Assembly: GCA_008694505.1 (NCBI GenBank)
Contig: VZDJ01000623.1
Location: forward strand, 17,603,754-17,667,753
Origin: Cyanoderma ruficeps
Lineage: Eukaryota > Chordata > Aves > Passeriformes > Timaliidae
DNA: 64,000 nt
Direction of reading: 5' to 3'
In this document: in pieces, positions 37,237 through 49,056 of the stretch
Layout: each line of letters starts with the position of its first letter
How positions within the stretch are numbered: the stretch's first letter is position 1
Position numbers and translations under genes: made by a program
The notes under the pieces: model-generated
Told to the model about the DNA's origin: nothing
Seen by the model: the letters and a program-made list of their open reading frames with translations, nothing else
Databases searched by the model: none

Positions 37237-38886
37237 GTAGGGAGAAAGAAAACACGACTCCTTTTAAGAGAGTAATTGATGATTAGGGAGGAGAAAAGGA
37301 GCATGCTTAATTGAATATGTGTGACTTAGTGTAGCATGAGCACCTTTGTTCTTGGATTTCAGATTCTGATATATCATACATTTTCATGTGGGAACAAGAC
37401 AAAATGTCCTTTCATTTGTTGGTGACATGGCTATATATATTTTTTATTATCAGACATGAAGTACACCTATGTGGTATTTGACAAGCCTTTAAATGTCAGC
37501 TAGAAGCTTTTTTAAAAAACATCCCACTTTACCTCTCTTGAGAGGTCTTTCTCTGGCCTCCAAGATTCCTCTGCACTATGGTGACAGCATTTTTAGAAAC
37601 ATGCATCTGATTTTAAGTTTTCTTTCCTTTTATTTGCTGCATCATTTGCACTGTCACTTTGCTTGCCAGTATAAAAGAGGAAAGTGCAGTCAGATGATTT
37701 CTGGCTGGTATTTAACTCTGTCTTGCTTATCCCTTGTCTGTTCGGCTACCTTTCTAACCATTTCACATCCCTCTCAGTTTGCTTCTGTATTCCTCGTGCA
37801 CTGGCACTACTCATGAGCTCTCTCCATGTCTCTTGTTATTGATGTTATTATTAATAAGAAGCCAACAATATGCCTAAATCATGCAAAGAGGTTCAGTTCT
37901 CATATTAAGCAATTTGCAGCATCATTAATGAACTGCCTTGGCTTCACCTTTTTCCTTCTCTCACTTAACTACTTAATGCATTTTCCCTTCTTCCTTCTTT
38001 CTGATTGTCATGCATTCAGCCTCTTCAGTTCCACTTCCCTAGTCATGCCATAAAATCAGTAACCCTAAAATCCCCAGGTACCTTTTATTGTGTATTAATA
38101 GAAAACTAAATTAGCGAATCCAGTTCTGTTCTCAATAATGCCTGTGTGGACCTGAAAAATTTCAGTTGATTTTAGAAGAACTGTTCCAGAATGAAAATTC
38201 TCCTCCAATCATTTTATTTTAATCATCTTCTTTTAAAGACAAGAAAATTTGCCTCTATATTACTTTCATTGTGTCACGATAACTAAAAATCACATTTCAT
38301 CAAGACTAACCACTAGCAATACCTGGGCAAATATCAGCATGGTTATTGTGTGGATTAGCAGCTTAGTTACATGAGACATCACTTCCCTTGCTTGAACACC
38401 AGGTGCATTTGCACACGCAAAGACAGGAAATGAAGCTTGATCTCAGTATTTTGATTTCAGCGATAGGGTAATGGTACAAACCATATCTGTGGCTCAATTC
38501 TACTTATCATTTATTTATGCTAATGTCCCCCTATCACGTTGTGGTCTCCACATGCATCCCCCAAATGAAAAATACCTAGCTTTTAAAACTTCCTCTGTCT
38601 CATTAGACATTGCATTCTGCTTTCTTGTCGATGTCCCTAGTAGCTTTCATTTCTTTTCCTGAGAACGGGATTGAAAAACCCACCTTTCTTAAATGACTTT
38701 AAATGAAAAGAGAGCAGTCCTGTGTTAATTGAAATCCTCTCTTTCTATAATATTATTTTATTGCCTTTTATACAAGCAGTTTGATTGGGAAAGCAACACA
38801 GATTCATGAAAGAGTTTAAAAAAAAATTCAGCAAAAGGCCCCAAATGCAGGGGACAGTTTTATATGGAACTTATTTATGCAGCGGG

Positions 38887-38923
38887 GAAAAAAAAAAAAA
38901 AAAANNAAAAAAAAAAAAAAAAA
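38887..38923. repeat. Poly-A tract with 2-base assembly gap
   Basis: An A run with N at 38905-38906. It could be the tail of a retroposed sequence on the plus strand, but no recognisable body or target duplication was found. Confidence 0.85.
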
Positions 38924-40333
38924 GCCTGATTCATCCCCTTAGTGCCATTTTATTAGTTCTGCTGTAAAACCAAAATGCCATTAGTTCAGTATATGATAAT
39001 TCTCCACACAGCTGATATGCCTGGACTGTTTTCGAACAACAAGCTTTTACCTTTCATGGTAATTAAATTCATTTGTAGTATTTCTCACTCTAAATATAAG
39101 TGTTATCAGGGGGAAGGCCAGTACTGCAATGCAGACAGCATTGAGATTTTACTGGTGCACACTCTCATTTTGTGTGCTGCTACCTTCCTGTTGCAGCACG
39201 GCCTTGGTTTAGGGATCATTCTTTGATATTCAGAGTGCTGGGGCAGCTCTGTTTCTTTTCACTTTCCCCCCTCCTCATCTCCTTGCATGGTGATTTAGTA
39301 ACAAATTTGTGCATAGTTTCCTGCCTCTGAAGCTGTAAACACTATTTCCTGCAGAATATTTCATTGATAAATGTGTAGAATGTAAAGGAGATTTGGCAAA
39401 GTTGTAAATACCCAAGAAAATTGAATGGCTTTAGCAGGAGTAATAAGCTAGTTATGTTGGCACAAATGAAAGGACATTGACTTGGAATTACATTAAGTAT
39501 GTGGAAAGCATTCCCCTCGTCCTTGTGTGATTTCCCTGCATGGCAAATCGTTCTGTTGATGGTAATTCCGTGTATGTCTGTGTCATGGCCCGGTTTGCTC
39601 TAGTGCTGACAAGCATAAAACCCCTTTGCTGAAGTGATGCTTTACCATATTGCCGTGTGTGCAGGTAACACAGTAGGAATGGACAATACCAGTAAGGGAC
39701 ACTTCTTCCATTTCCTGTCGAGCATGTGTGAGAGTAAGACATCTTTTTGTTTTGTAGGTCATAGGAGGCTCTTTCTTATGGTGTTCAAGGTACTCTGATC
39801 CCGGTGGATTAATTTTGTGTTCTCCTACAAAGAGTTGTGTGACTGAATGTACTATCTTGATTGCTCACATTCAGAGATTTCATTAGAGTAACCCCAGTTA
39901 ATTCCCAACTAGGAAATTGATGCAGAAGCTTGCATTCATCATCCCAATTCAGCAAACTTAGTGCAGGAGTGTAGAGCATAAAATTGATTATCTAACTGCA
40001 GGAATCCTGAAACACAGCAGAAGGGTTCAGTCAGTTTCTGAAAGGAACAAAACACACCATGACAACAGCACCAGTGCCAGACTCCCGTGATGGCTTCTCC
40101 AGCATGTTGCAAATTCATCCCTAGAGACATTGCAAGAATTCAGTTTTTTTCTGTTCTAGCCCAGACTATATCCAGGGGGCATGGTGGGTTTTAGGAGCAT
40201 TGAGTTTAAAGATAAAATAAGCCCTCTTACTGTGGCTCTGAAAGGCCAAATTGCAGCTCAGCTCTGTAGTAGGCTGCTCTCAGGGTTTGCTTCATAGGAA
40301 GCAGCACAGAAAATTTGCTGGGTTTAATAAATA

Positions 40334-40628
40334 ATCATAGAATCACAGAATTGTTTGGACCTTTAAGATCATCTAGTTCCAACCCCGCTGACATGGATAG
40401 GGAACCTTTCACTTGACTAGGTTGCTCCAAACACCATTCAATATTGTCTTGAACACTGCCAGGGATGAGGCATCCACAGTTTCTCTGGGCAACCTGTGCC
40501 AGTGCCTCACCACCCTTACTGTAAAAAAATTCTTCCTAATACCCAATCTGATCTGTCCTCCTTCAGCTTAAGGCTGTTCTCCCCTGTCCTATGATTACAA
40601 GCCCTTGTGAAAAATCCCTCTCCAGCTT
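40334..40628 (-). repeat. CR1 LINE fragment, minus orientation
   Basis: Starts TCATAGAATCACAGAATTG with AAGATCATCTAGTTCCAACC, then CACAGTTTCTCTGGGCAACC and CTCCTTCAGCTTAAGGCTG, ending near CCCTCTCCAGCTT. It is one of the better-preserved copies here. Confidence 0.93.
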
Positions 40629-41323
40629 ATATGATTCATACAGGGTTATTTAGAAAAATAATGGGAGAGAGGGCTTCCCTGCATGGTGGAGTTGGGATAT
40701 TCACTATGCTTGAACAGCCTGGGAACAAGACAAAAGTCATCTCTGGAAGTTCAGTTGCTGCAGTTAAATATTCCAGAGTCTCTGGAAACCTGAGGGACCA
40801 GCAGCTAGCTCTCCAAACACTCCACAGCCTACCTAGCAGGATTTCAAAGCACCTCAGTGCCTAATCCCCATTGATCTCTGCAAAAGCTACACGTTTAACT
40901 CCTTTCAGAAATCTGCTCCTGGCACGCATGGGTGATGTATGCAATAACAATGCCCAGACAGAGAGGCAGACAGCCTGTCCCACACCGGCTTCTGCTTACG
41001 GCGCCATCAGCCTGGGGTTTGTTTTACATAGCAAAACTCTGATTTTTGAGAAATCTGCCCCTTTAAGTTTGCCTTTCATCAGTCTTCTTGCATAAATAAT
41101 CACATGTGTTCTGAATAGCTGAGGTTGTAATCAGTGCCTCTCCATTTCTGCTAGAGCAGCTGGAATCCAGACAAGGCACTTTACAGGTGGATCCTGGTCT
41201 CTTTGTCTCAGCTTTCTAACACATCACTTGTACCCTTTGAATCCATAAAGCAGCTCATTCCATGCATGGCCCAAGAGAAAAATAAGCCTACCAGTGTCCG
41301 AGGAAGACAGATGTGGTGTCTTG

Positions 41324-41436
41324 TAGATGTGGTGCTTTGGGACAGGGTTTAGTGATGGACCTGGAAGTAATGGGTTAGTAGTTGCACTTGATGATCTTAG
41401 AGATCTTTTCCAACTTTAATAATTCTGTGATTCTAC
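41324..41436 (+). repeat. CR1-type LINE 3' end, plus orientation
   Basis: GGGTTTAGTGATGGACCTGG, then CTTGATGATCTTAGAGATC, TTTTCCAACTTTAATAATT and CTGTGATTCTAC; the usual 3'-terminal phrases of an older CR1 subfamily. Confidence 0.8.
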
Positions 41437-43439
41437 CCTCTGCCCAACCCACAGCAGAAGCTGAGCTCTGTGTGACCCTCTGGCACTCACTCTGCCTGCT
41501 GGAGATGGGTACCTTTGAGCAAGAGAAGACCATGGTTATAGCAGTCAGTACACACTGAAATACAGACTGGCTGCTTTGTTCTGACATGATCTTGAATCAA
41601 TCTGAAGGTAATCTGGCCTTAAATAGTTTGGCAGCATATTTGCCAGTAAATATTAAGCACAGATGAACTTCAAGGACTGTGTTTTCCCTGACCCTGTAGC
41701 ATGATCTTCTTATGCTGTCCCTAGTTCAGCAATGGATGTTTACTTTCTCCTCTCCTTTACATTTGTGTGATCTCAGTTTAACTCCAGTGATTTCCCTGAG
41801 GCTCTGTCCATTTCATCTCATAGGAAAGATAAAGGGAAACAGAATATTTGGGAAATGAAGGAGAACGTAGTGGGAAACAAGTCCTTCTCAAGGACCTGCC
41901 TGCAGCATCTCTCACTTCTCTCTTCATTCCCCCCTCCCTTTCTATGAGCCAAGGGAAGTACTTGTTATCCTTGCGTTCCAGACAGAGCAAACCAGGTTAG
42001 CTCAGACTGGTGAAACGGGGCTTTCACACTAAAAAATCGCCACAGGAGCTCCTCCCATAGCAGTTCTAAAGTGGCTTCCAGGAGTAGGGTGGTGACATGG
42101 AGCTGAGTGTGGTGGTGCAGGGGACACCTCAGAAAAGTAGCTTTTCTTTTAAACTCCTGCATAATTTCTCAGCATGTCCCACATGCCCACAGGGTTTCCA
42201 AAGGAGTGTCTATAGGGAATAAGTTGGTATTTTAATAGCAGAAGTATAGCCTGTATGGGTTTAGAAAAGAAAGATTCCTGCTACTCCTGTAGGAAACCCC
42301 ATTATTTTTCAAATTACAAGAAAACATTGATACGTAAGTGACACATGGTTGGCATTGGCAGCTGCCTCCACTGCCATCAGCTGCACAGTGACTGCCTGAG
42401 TTAACAGGCTGGGCTGCTCTGGATGTCGAAATCCAAGAGATACATTCCTAGGCTTCAGCCACCATCCAAGCAGATGGTGATGCTGTGCTTCCTGCATCGC
42501 TCCCACCACTTCAACATGATTAATTCATCTCTTTGCCAAGCCTCACAACTGCCCCACACTAGGTGAGCTCTCCCAGCCCTCTCCACTTACTGACAGTAGT
42601 TTCAGTACAGATCCATTACATTCACAGGTTGGAAAAATAATTCCTGCAAGAGCAGGTGGACAGTCTGCCTGAATGAACCTGAAACAAAAACTTTTTCAAA
42701 AAGTACCAGGACATAGCTGAGGCTGAAATTGCAGGGAGCAGGCAAGAGAACAAGAGAAATAATGTTTAATTAGGTATTGAAATAGAGAAATGCAAGACTC
42801 GGAGCCTCTCTTTTATTGATAAGGACCAGCTGGTGTTAGGACAGAGAGTGCCGCCTGCTGGTGTGAACCAAGGCTCTCGGAGGCAGGACATGTCTTTGCC
42901 ACCAGCTTTCTGCTTGACACCAGAAAAATCTATAAGAAGGTGGCTTTCCAAATCAGTGTTCCGTGGGAATTGGGTACATGACTGTTCCCATGAGACCTAT
43001 AACAATCTTTTTTACTTTTTCTTTAGCCCTCCTTGAAATGAATATATTAATACGTGCCTATCTGGTAGAGTTGCCATGAGGTTAATTTAATATTTGTAAA
43101 GTAATTTGATCCAGGACTAGAAAATGCTGCATAAATGCAGTATATTACCATTAGAAAGATCCAGGTAAAAGCCTCTACCAGTCTGGTAAGGTCACAGAAC
43201 TGTGCCTTTTTGTTTGGAAAAATATAAGACAATCAGGTAAGGTGGAAGACTTTTAAATATCTCTGCTTTCCTGATGAAATGCAAAGCAGTCAGTAAAGTG
43301 GAGGGAGACTTGCAAATGAGCAGAGCATTGCAGTATCCTGATATATATATATAAAACCACCTAAATATATATATAGAACTTTTCTGTTTTTCTTCCTGAT
43401 CTTAATGAGCAAAGATGACTGAATGCCTTAACACAGCTT

Positions 43440-43720
43440 TCTCAAGCCATTTGACTGAGGAACACTGTGCTCCACCCTTCTTCCTTTTTTCTCTCCTCAT
43501 AATCAAGGTTTTTCTTTTCATATCACAGCAAACTCTCCTTTGCCTTTCTAGCACCTGCACAGTCTCGTAGTAAGCCGCAATGCACTTATTCAATCCTACC
43601 TTAAATGTCCTGTCTTTTATCTCCCAAGCTCACTATCTGGATAAGGTAGTGAAAGGTATGCTCTTCCTTCCTATTTTTCCTATTGTCTTTGTGTTTCTTT
43701 TTAAAATATGCACCGTGAAC
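43440..43720 (+). promoter_or_regulatory. Pyrimidine-rich sequence flanking the microexon
   Basis: Upstream of the microexon are CTTCTTCCTTTTTTCTCTCC, TTTTTCTTTTCATATC and CTCCTTTGCCTTTCTAG, then GTCTTTTATCTCCCAAG at the acceptor. Downstream are CTCTTCCTTCCTATTTTTCC and TTTGTGTTTCTTTTT. Pyrimidine tracts on both sides are typical of PTB-repressed neuronal exons. UGC triplets near the acceptor (TTTGCC, CCTGCAC, AATGCAC) would suit the neuronal microexon activator SRRM4. The motifs are seen in the sequence; the regulation is inferred from what is known of neuronal microexons. Confidence 0.45.
43629..43655 (+). CDS. TENM4: 27-base teneurin microexon between EGF7 and EGF8
   Basis: Bases 43629-43655 lie between CTCCCAAG and GTATGC and are in phase 1 at both ends. 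Joined to the G ending the EGF6-7 exon, they read AHYLDKVVK and pass one base to EGF8, giving CTI-AHYLDKVVK-EGCPG. This matches the alternatively spliced linker peptide of teneurins (AHYLDRVVK in mammalian TENM4 as I recall), with a conservative Arg-to-Lys change. At 27 bases it is far too short for ordinary ORF detection. Teneurin inserts at this position are known to be variably included and to alter how the EGF stalk and head are arranged in the dimer. The position, phase, both splice sites and peptide all agree, so chance is very unlikely. Confidence 0.93.
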
Positions 43721-46700
43721 ATGCTGTGTTGAGGTTGCATCTCTTCCTCATTGTCACCAAAGTGATCCCTAATGTCTGGAAGGGTGAACTTTCCAGTCAT
43801 TTAGGTAGGAAATACCTCTGTAAGTGCTGTGACCCTGTGTTAACATCGTATCAGTGTTCCTACCCATTCCCTTGTCCCTCCCCTCCAAATCATCTCTCAT
43901 CCTCACCCTTCCCACTCAGGTAAGGCAAGTCAGGAGAAAAGAAGTGTCTGTGAATACAGCAGGAACCCTGTACAGTGATGTGTTTTAATTAAATGTCTGT
44001 GGTCCATTTTGTAACACAGGTGAGTGCACTTTCTGTGTGGAGTCTTCATGTATTTGATCCACAACTGCCAACTCATGAGTTTTGACTAATTATATATTGG
44101 GAGTTTTTTCCTAATATGAAAATGTTACGATCCCAAAACCTCTGGTTGCATAAATCTACAAAATCTGTAGAAATTAGTGTTGCTGCATTGATGTACACTG
44201 CAACAAAATCCAACCTTATGCTCCTGTTCGTAAGTGTAACACAAGTCTAGGACCCAGATTTTCCTTCAACAAAGAAGGAATTGAACTGTTAGAGGACAGA
44301 GCTCATCTGCTGTTTTAAAAAATCACAGTTATTTATTAATCAGAACAATGAGCGAAATTACTTCAGGACTTTTTAATAGAAACAGACAGTTCTGCAATGC
44401 ACTTAGCTGTTGAAAAATATTGAAATAGCATGCATATGGTTAAATACAACAATCTGACAATAAATATGATTGAGTTGGACTTAAATATTTTTCTACGTGG
44501 CTGATTTGACAGTAACAGCAACACAGTGTTGACACCATGCAAGCATCATGTGTTTGCTGGTTAAACAAACCAAAAATTCAGGTTGAACAAATCAATGTTT
44601 TTTCTGTAGTATTATCCTTCTTTTCAGGTTTTGAGCAATCAAAAATGACAGCTGTGAGAGGCTGAGGATGAAGAGCAGATATGCTCAAATATTGACCCCA
44701 TGAACAGTTAAAATTAAGTCTTTACTATATAGGGCTTGTGTGGTGTGACAAAAAACATGTTGCCCGGCTGACTTTGCTTCTCTGAGTGAATTTACAGTGC
44801 AATGTTTTCCTTTTTTTTTCCATTGAAGATTAAAGGCAGATTCAGGCACAACTGCAAATAGGACAAATGTTTGAACAAACAAATACTAATGATGAGGAAA
44901 TGTCCATAGTTCAAATATTTCCATCTTCAGTGTAATGCAGCAACTGGTAGCTGTCCTTGGACCCCTCTTTATGGATCAATTGATTGTACAGTGGTAGTTA
45001 GTTTGCTCTCACTGCTTAGCACCAGAGAAAACATGCTTGACTTTATTTAAGTTAGGAGGAAAATGTACATGCTCGTTCTTAAATCAGGGAAAGAGAGTCA
45101 TTTATTGTCCCCTTATGAAATAATCATGATGGCATCCTCAGAGGAAGATATGGGCCATCACTAGGGAGCATGATCAGAACCTACTGTTCATGTTCCACAT
45201 TTCAGTGTTTCATGTTTCAAAACCCCAGGACAACTCCTTTTCGTTTCAATTTGTATTGGAGAAGGTTGCATCAAAAAGTAGCAGATAAGTATTGAGGGCA
45301 TAGAAGAGATGAAAAATCAACCTGCAAACCCTGGCAAGGAACCTTCAGTACTGATTTTCCCATTGAGTGGCCCAATTTTTTTAACTAAGTCTTCTGTAGC
45401 TGTCATTTTTCCTCTAGGTAGCTTTTTGACTCACCTTTATGCCCAGTAATAAAGACATTATATTTAGTGAGTATTTCAGTGGGTAACAGGTTAAGCAACA
45501 TACTGAGGATAAAAGATCGGCTCTTGCTATGCATGGCTGCTTTTGGAAAGATTAGCAATAGCTGAAACATTAAAAGTACATGGTTTTTTACTTGGCTAAC
45601 TGCATGGTGTGCATTTTTCAAAAGTAAATTACTCATGCCCTTTTGGCTTTCTTAATTATTAACATCTTTCTGGTTGAAATCCCTTCCCAGTAATCCTCTG
45701 TTGTCAAAGGGTGAGCCTGATTTACTGCTGAATCTTTCCTACAGCTTTACAATAAACCAGTTAGAGAAGATGTGGAATTGTTCCTAAATGGGAGGGCAAC
45801 TTTCAATAGTAAACATCAGCATAATTAAACCAAGAAGCTCTAATGAGACTCAGAGTAGAGTCTTCTAAACTAAGGCCTAATTAACACTGGTAATGTTTAA
45901 AATGAGAAGAGGTGCCTATTATTTTAATAATAATTAAAAGAGGTGCTCATTTTAGAGGGAGTGTCTCCATCCAGAATATCATTGGATCTGATGGTACATC
46001 AGCATAATTAATTTCTATTACTGAATATCAATTCTTACTCTTCAAAAATAGTCATTAACCACATTAACACTGTAGCGATGCATATATAAACAGCTAGTTT
46101 GAATTTTAAAGTTGCTGAACAACATTAGAATTCAAGGGTGGCAGCAAGGGTTGCTCCTGAAGCATGAGAGCAAGTGAGAAGCCAAGGTCTGACCAGAGCT
46201 GGTTCCCTTAGTTACAAGTGTGGGAGCTCTGGTCAATGACTTCTTAACCTTCCTATTAGAGAATGCATCTCATTAAGGATTTCTGGTTTCCCATCACCAT
46301 AGAATATCATGGTGTTGGTTGCAGAGTTGAGTTGGTTTTGGGACACTTTACCAAGCTTTTGTAGTTTGCAGGGATCAGCTGATGCTTTGCTCCTCGCCTT
46401 TAGTCTTAGAGAAGCTTCTGCAGGTCTCATAGCAGTTGCTGTTCCCTCAAACTTCAGGCATTTGCATCTTCACGTGTTACATTCAGCCATGTCCTACTTT
46501 TCCCAGAGCTCAACTGCTGTCTGTGGGACTTGATAAGAACATCTGTCGGTGCTTTCCTACTGACAGTGAAGGAAAGATAATAAACAGCCTTTTCTTCTAA
46601 GTCTTATTTCAAGTGGCAGTGAGGTTTGCCTTGAAGAAAAATACCAGTAAATGCTGCTTATAATTGGACTAATTAGGGAAGGGTTTAACTGTACAGATCA

Positions 46701-47488
46701 TTAAGAACAGATTATTTTACCAACAGTCTTAAAAATTGGAAGATAACTTCTGGTGACAGTCTCCTTTGACTCTGATGGTCTTTGCTTCTCTGTTTCAAAA
46801 TTAACCCACTTTTTATATTGTTTCCCTGGTCTCTTCTCTCACTTGCATGGTAGACCTGACATCTGTGTGAATGCCCTGCAGAATCTTTCAGCAGCACTTA
46901 GATGTGCTTAAGTTTGAAACTCACATAAAGGATTTCCTCCCCCTTTTCCAAAAAAGCCCTGTTCATGTATTTAATTCTCTTAGTCACCCAAATACAGTTA
47001 ACACCACAGTCAGGAATAATGGATCACTGGTGACTTCTAGCTATGAGAAATCAGAGCTGCAAGATTATGGTGGTGTAAATCTCTGAGGATTAAGCCATCC
47101 CGCTGTGGTGACATTCAGAAGCAGTTCGGAAACAAGATGAGCTCTTTGCTTTATTCCCCAGCATGGGGGAAAGGAGAGGATAAAGTTTATGTTGTATCGT
47201 CTTTTCATCAAGTGCTTTGAAGTGCACTGTTTGTGGAGCGAGGAATATTGTACCATCCTGTCTGTGTAGTGTAAGTGATGGTCAAGTCTCTGTGCAGTGA
47301 ACCAGTTCAGAAATGGTAGTACTCATAGGTCCATTCTCCTGGCTGTATTGGCTCATGCATCTCTGTTGTCGTCCAACTTTCTGAAGGCCCAAGTCCTCTG
47401 GAAGCTGCTGTTTATTTTTTTTTTCGTATTAATAGTTTACTTTCTCTATACATCTTAAAAATGTCTGCTCTCCTACCAAACCACGATA

Positions 47489-47510
47489 CTAGAGGGGTTC
47501 TAGAGGGGTT
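47489..47510. repeat. Perfect 11-base tandem duplication
   Basis: CTAGAGGGGTT occurs twice in a row at 47489-47499 and 47500-47510. Confidence 0.95.
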
Positions 47511-48109
47511 CAGTTTAATCCTCACAGCATTAAAATTTTAATGAACCTTCTAATGTAATGGTAAAACATTGGAAAATTTGTATGTTCCTATACCTGTGAA
47601 GAGCCATTTGTCATCAGGAAACAGTTCTTTCTGGCTCCTTGGAAGAGCTTTATCTACTAGGAACCAGGGATTAGGTTCTCCTTAGTGGGAAGGGACAAGC
47701 TTTCTTTTTAGACTTAAAGAATGCCGAGACAGTGGAGTATAAAATTACAGGTAGGAGTTACCCTACTTTAGGTATCTACAGATGCTTGTCTCTCATCTGA
47801 GCACCCTGGATTCCTGTAGTACTCAAGAAGAGGAATAGATATTTTGGGAAGGCATAATCTTATGAGATATTCGTTCTCATCTCTCTCTCCTCTCCTGACT
47901 GATCATTTTCCTCTGCGTGTCCTCTTTCTGAAATGCTTGGCTTACTTTCTCTGGGTCCAGATCAAGAATATTTCAGAGTAAATACTGAAAGTCCATTCAA
48001 ATACTCTCAAGCATGTTTCATATAGACAATGAATTGCACACAAAATTCAAACACATAGGATTGAAAAGGGCCTCCTCATTAGAGTCTCGTCTTCTGCTGG
48101 CAAGGGCAA

Positions 48110-48480
48110 CCGCATTGTCTAAAACTTTATAGAAATTTACTAAGCTGTATTGATAACTAACTGAAGAATCTTCTCCTTAACACTCCCATAGAGAGACCGC
48201 TCCAGAACTTCATTCCTTTGATCCTTGCAAATGATTTTTTTTTCATAATTTTCAGCCAGAATTTGTTCATACATGGTTTATGTCCATTTGTTCTTATGCC
48301 AGCATTATTCTCTTTATTTTAAATAGCTTTTAAGAAGTTTTCCCTTCATAAACACAAGTTTATGTGTTTCATGAACTTGTGGAAAAAATTTCAGCCACTA
48401 TTGTCCGAGGAGGGACAAATCAAGCTCTTCCCATTTCCTCAGATGCCAAAGGTGTCTCATCCAGACCATATCATCTGTTT
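48110..48480 (-). repeat. Old CR1/L3-like LINE fragment, minus orientation
   Basis: AGCCAGAATTTGTTCATACA, GGTTTATGTCCATTTGTTC and TTATGCCAGCATTATTCTC, then CAAATCAAGCTCTTCCCAT resemble the reverse complement of ancient amniote CR1/L3 consensus, much more diverged than the other CR1 copies. Boundaries are approximate. Confidence 0.6.
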
Positions 48481-48876
48481 TCTGCCACTCCAAATTCCCT
48501 TTTTCCTAAGCCTGGGAGAGTAGGGCACATGCAGTTCTGTATGAGCTCCTCGTTTTTATAGCTACATTAGTTTTCCCTTACATTTCCTGGGCACTTCTCA
48601 CATGAGACAAGATCATCGTGTCTTCAACTTTATTCCAGTCTTTCTGCTTCTCACTTCACTCCTGTCCAGGTCAACAGTACAACACCTTTGTTCTGCCCAG
48701 TTTCTGCAACTGTAGGACAGAAGAGAACTTTTTAGCAAAGGTTTTTAAGAGTCTGAGGAGTAAAAACAAGAGGTGTGTGTGCTCAGTGGTAATGCACCAG
48801 CCAAGCTCTAATGGAGCCATCCAGTATCCACATAAAGCAAGGTTTCTTCAGAGGCTTTTCATCTAGATAAATTAAA

Positions 48877-49056
48877 GCAATGGCACAGGTTACCCAGGGA
48901 AGCTGTGGATATCCCATCACTGGAAGTGGTCAGGGCCAGGTTGGATGGGGCTTTGAGCAACCTGGTCTAGTGGAAGGTGTCCCGGGCCATGGCAGGGACA
49001 TTGGAACTGGATGAGTGTTAAGATCCAGTCCAACCCAAACCATTCTATGATTTTTA
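48877..49056 (+). repeat. CR1 LINE 3' end, plus orientation
   Basis: TTACCCAGGGAAGCTGTGG, CAGGTTGGATGGGGCTTTG, AGCAACCTGGTCTAGTGG and the terminal CAACCCAAACCATTCTATG ATTTT. It is a relatively well-preserved copy. Confidence 0.93.

Larger units (their letters stand above)
37237..43628 (+). other. Intron between EGF6-7 exon and the microexon
   Basis: This 6.4-kb intron runs from GTAGGG to CTCCCAAG. It holds a poly-A run with two N (about 38887-38923), a minus-strand CR1 fragment (40334-40628), the 3' end of a plus-strand CR1 (41324-41436), two AT-dinucleotide runs (43341-43353 and 43365-43375), and pyrimidine-rich stretches in the last 190 bases. No other exon was seen. Confidence 0.85.

Noticed and set aside
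36885..37286. 133-codon open frame with ATG at 36885 as a possible alternative start for the EGF6-7 exon
   Set aside because: The upstream part is the pyrimidine tract and intron. The exon starts at the AG at 37049-37050 and joins correctly to EGF5.
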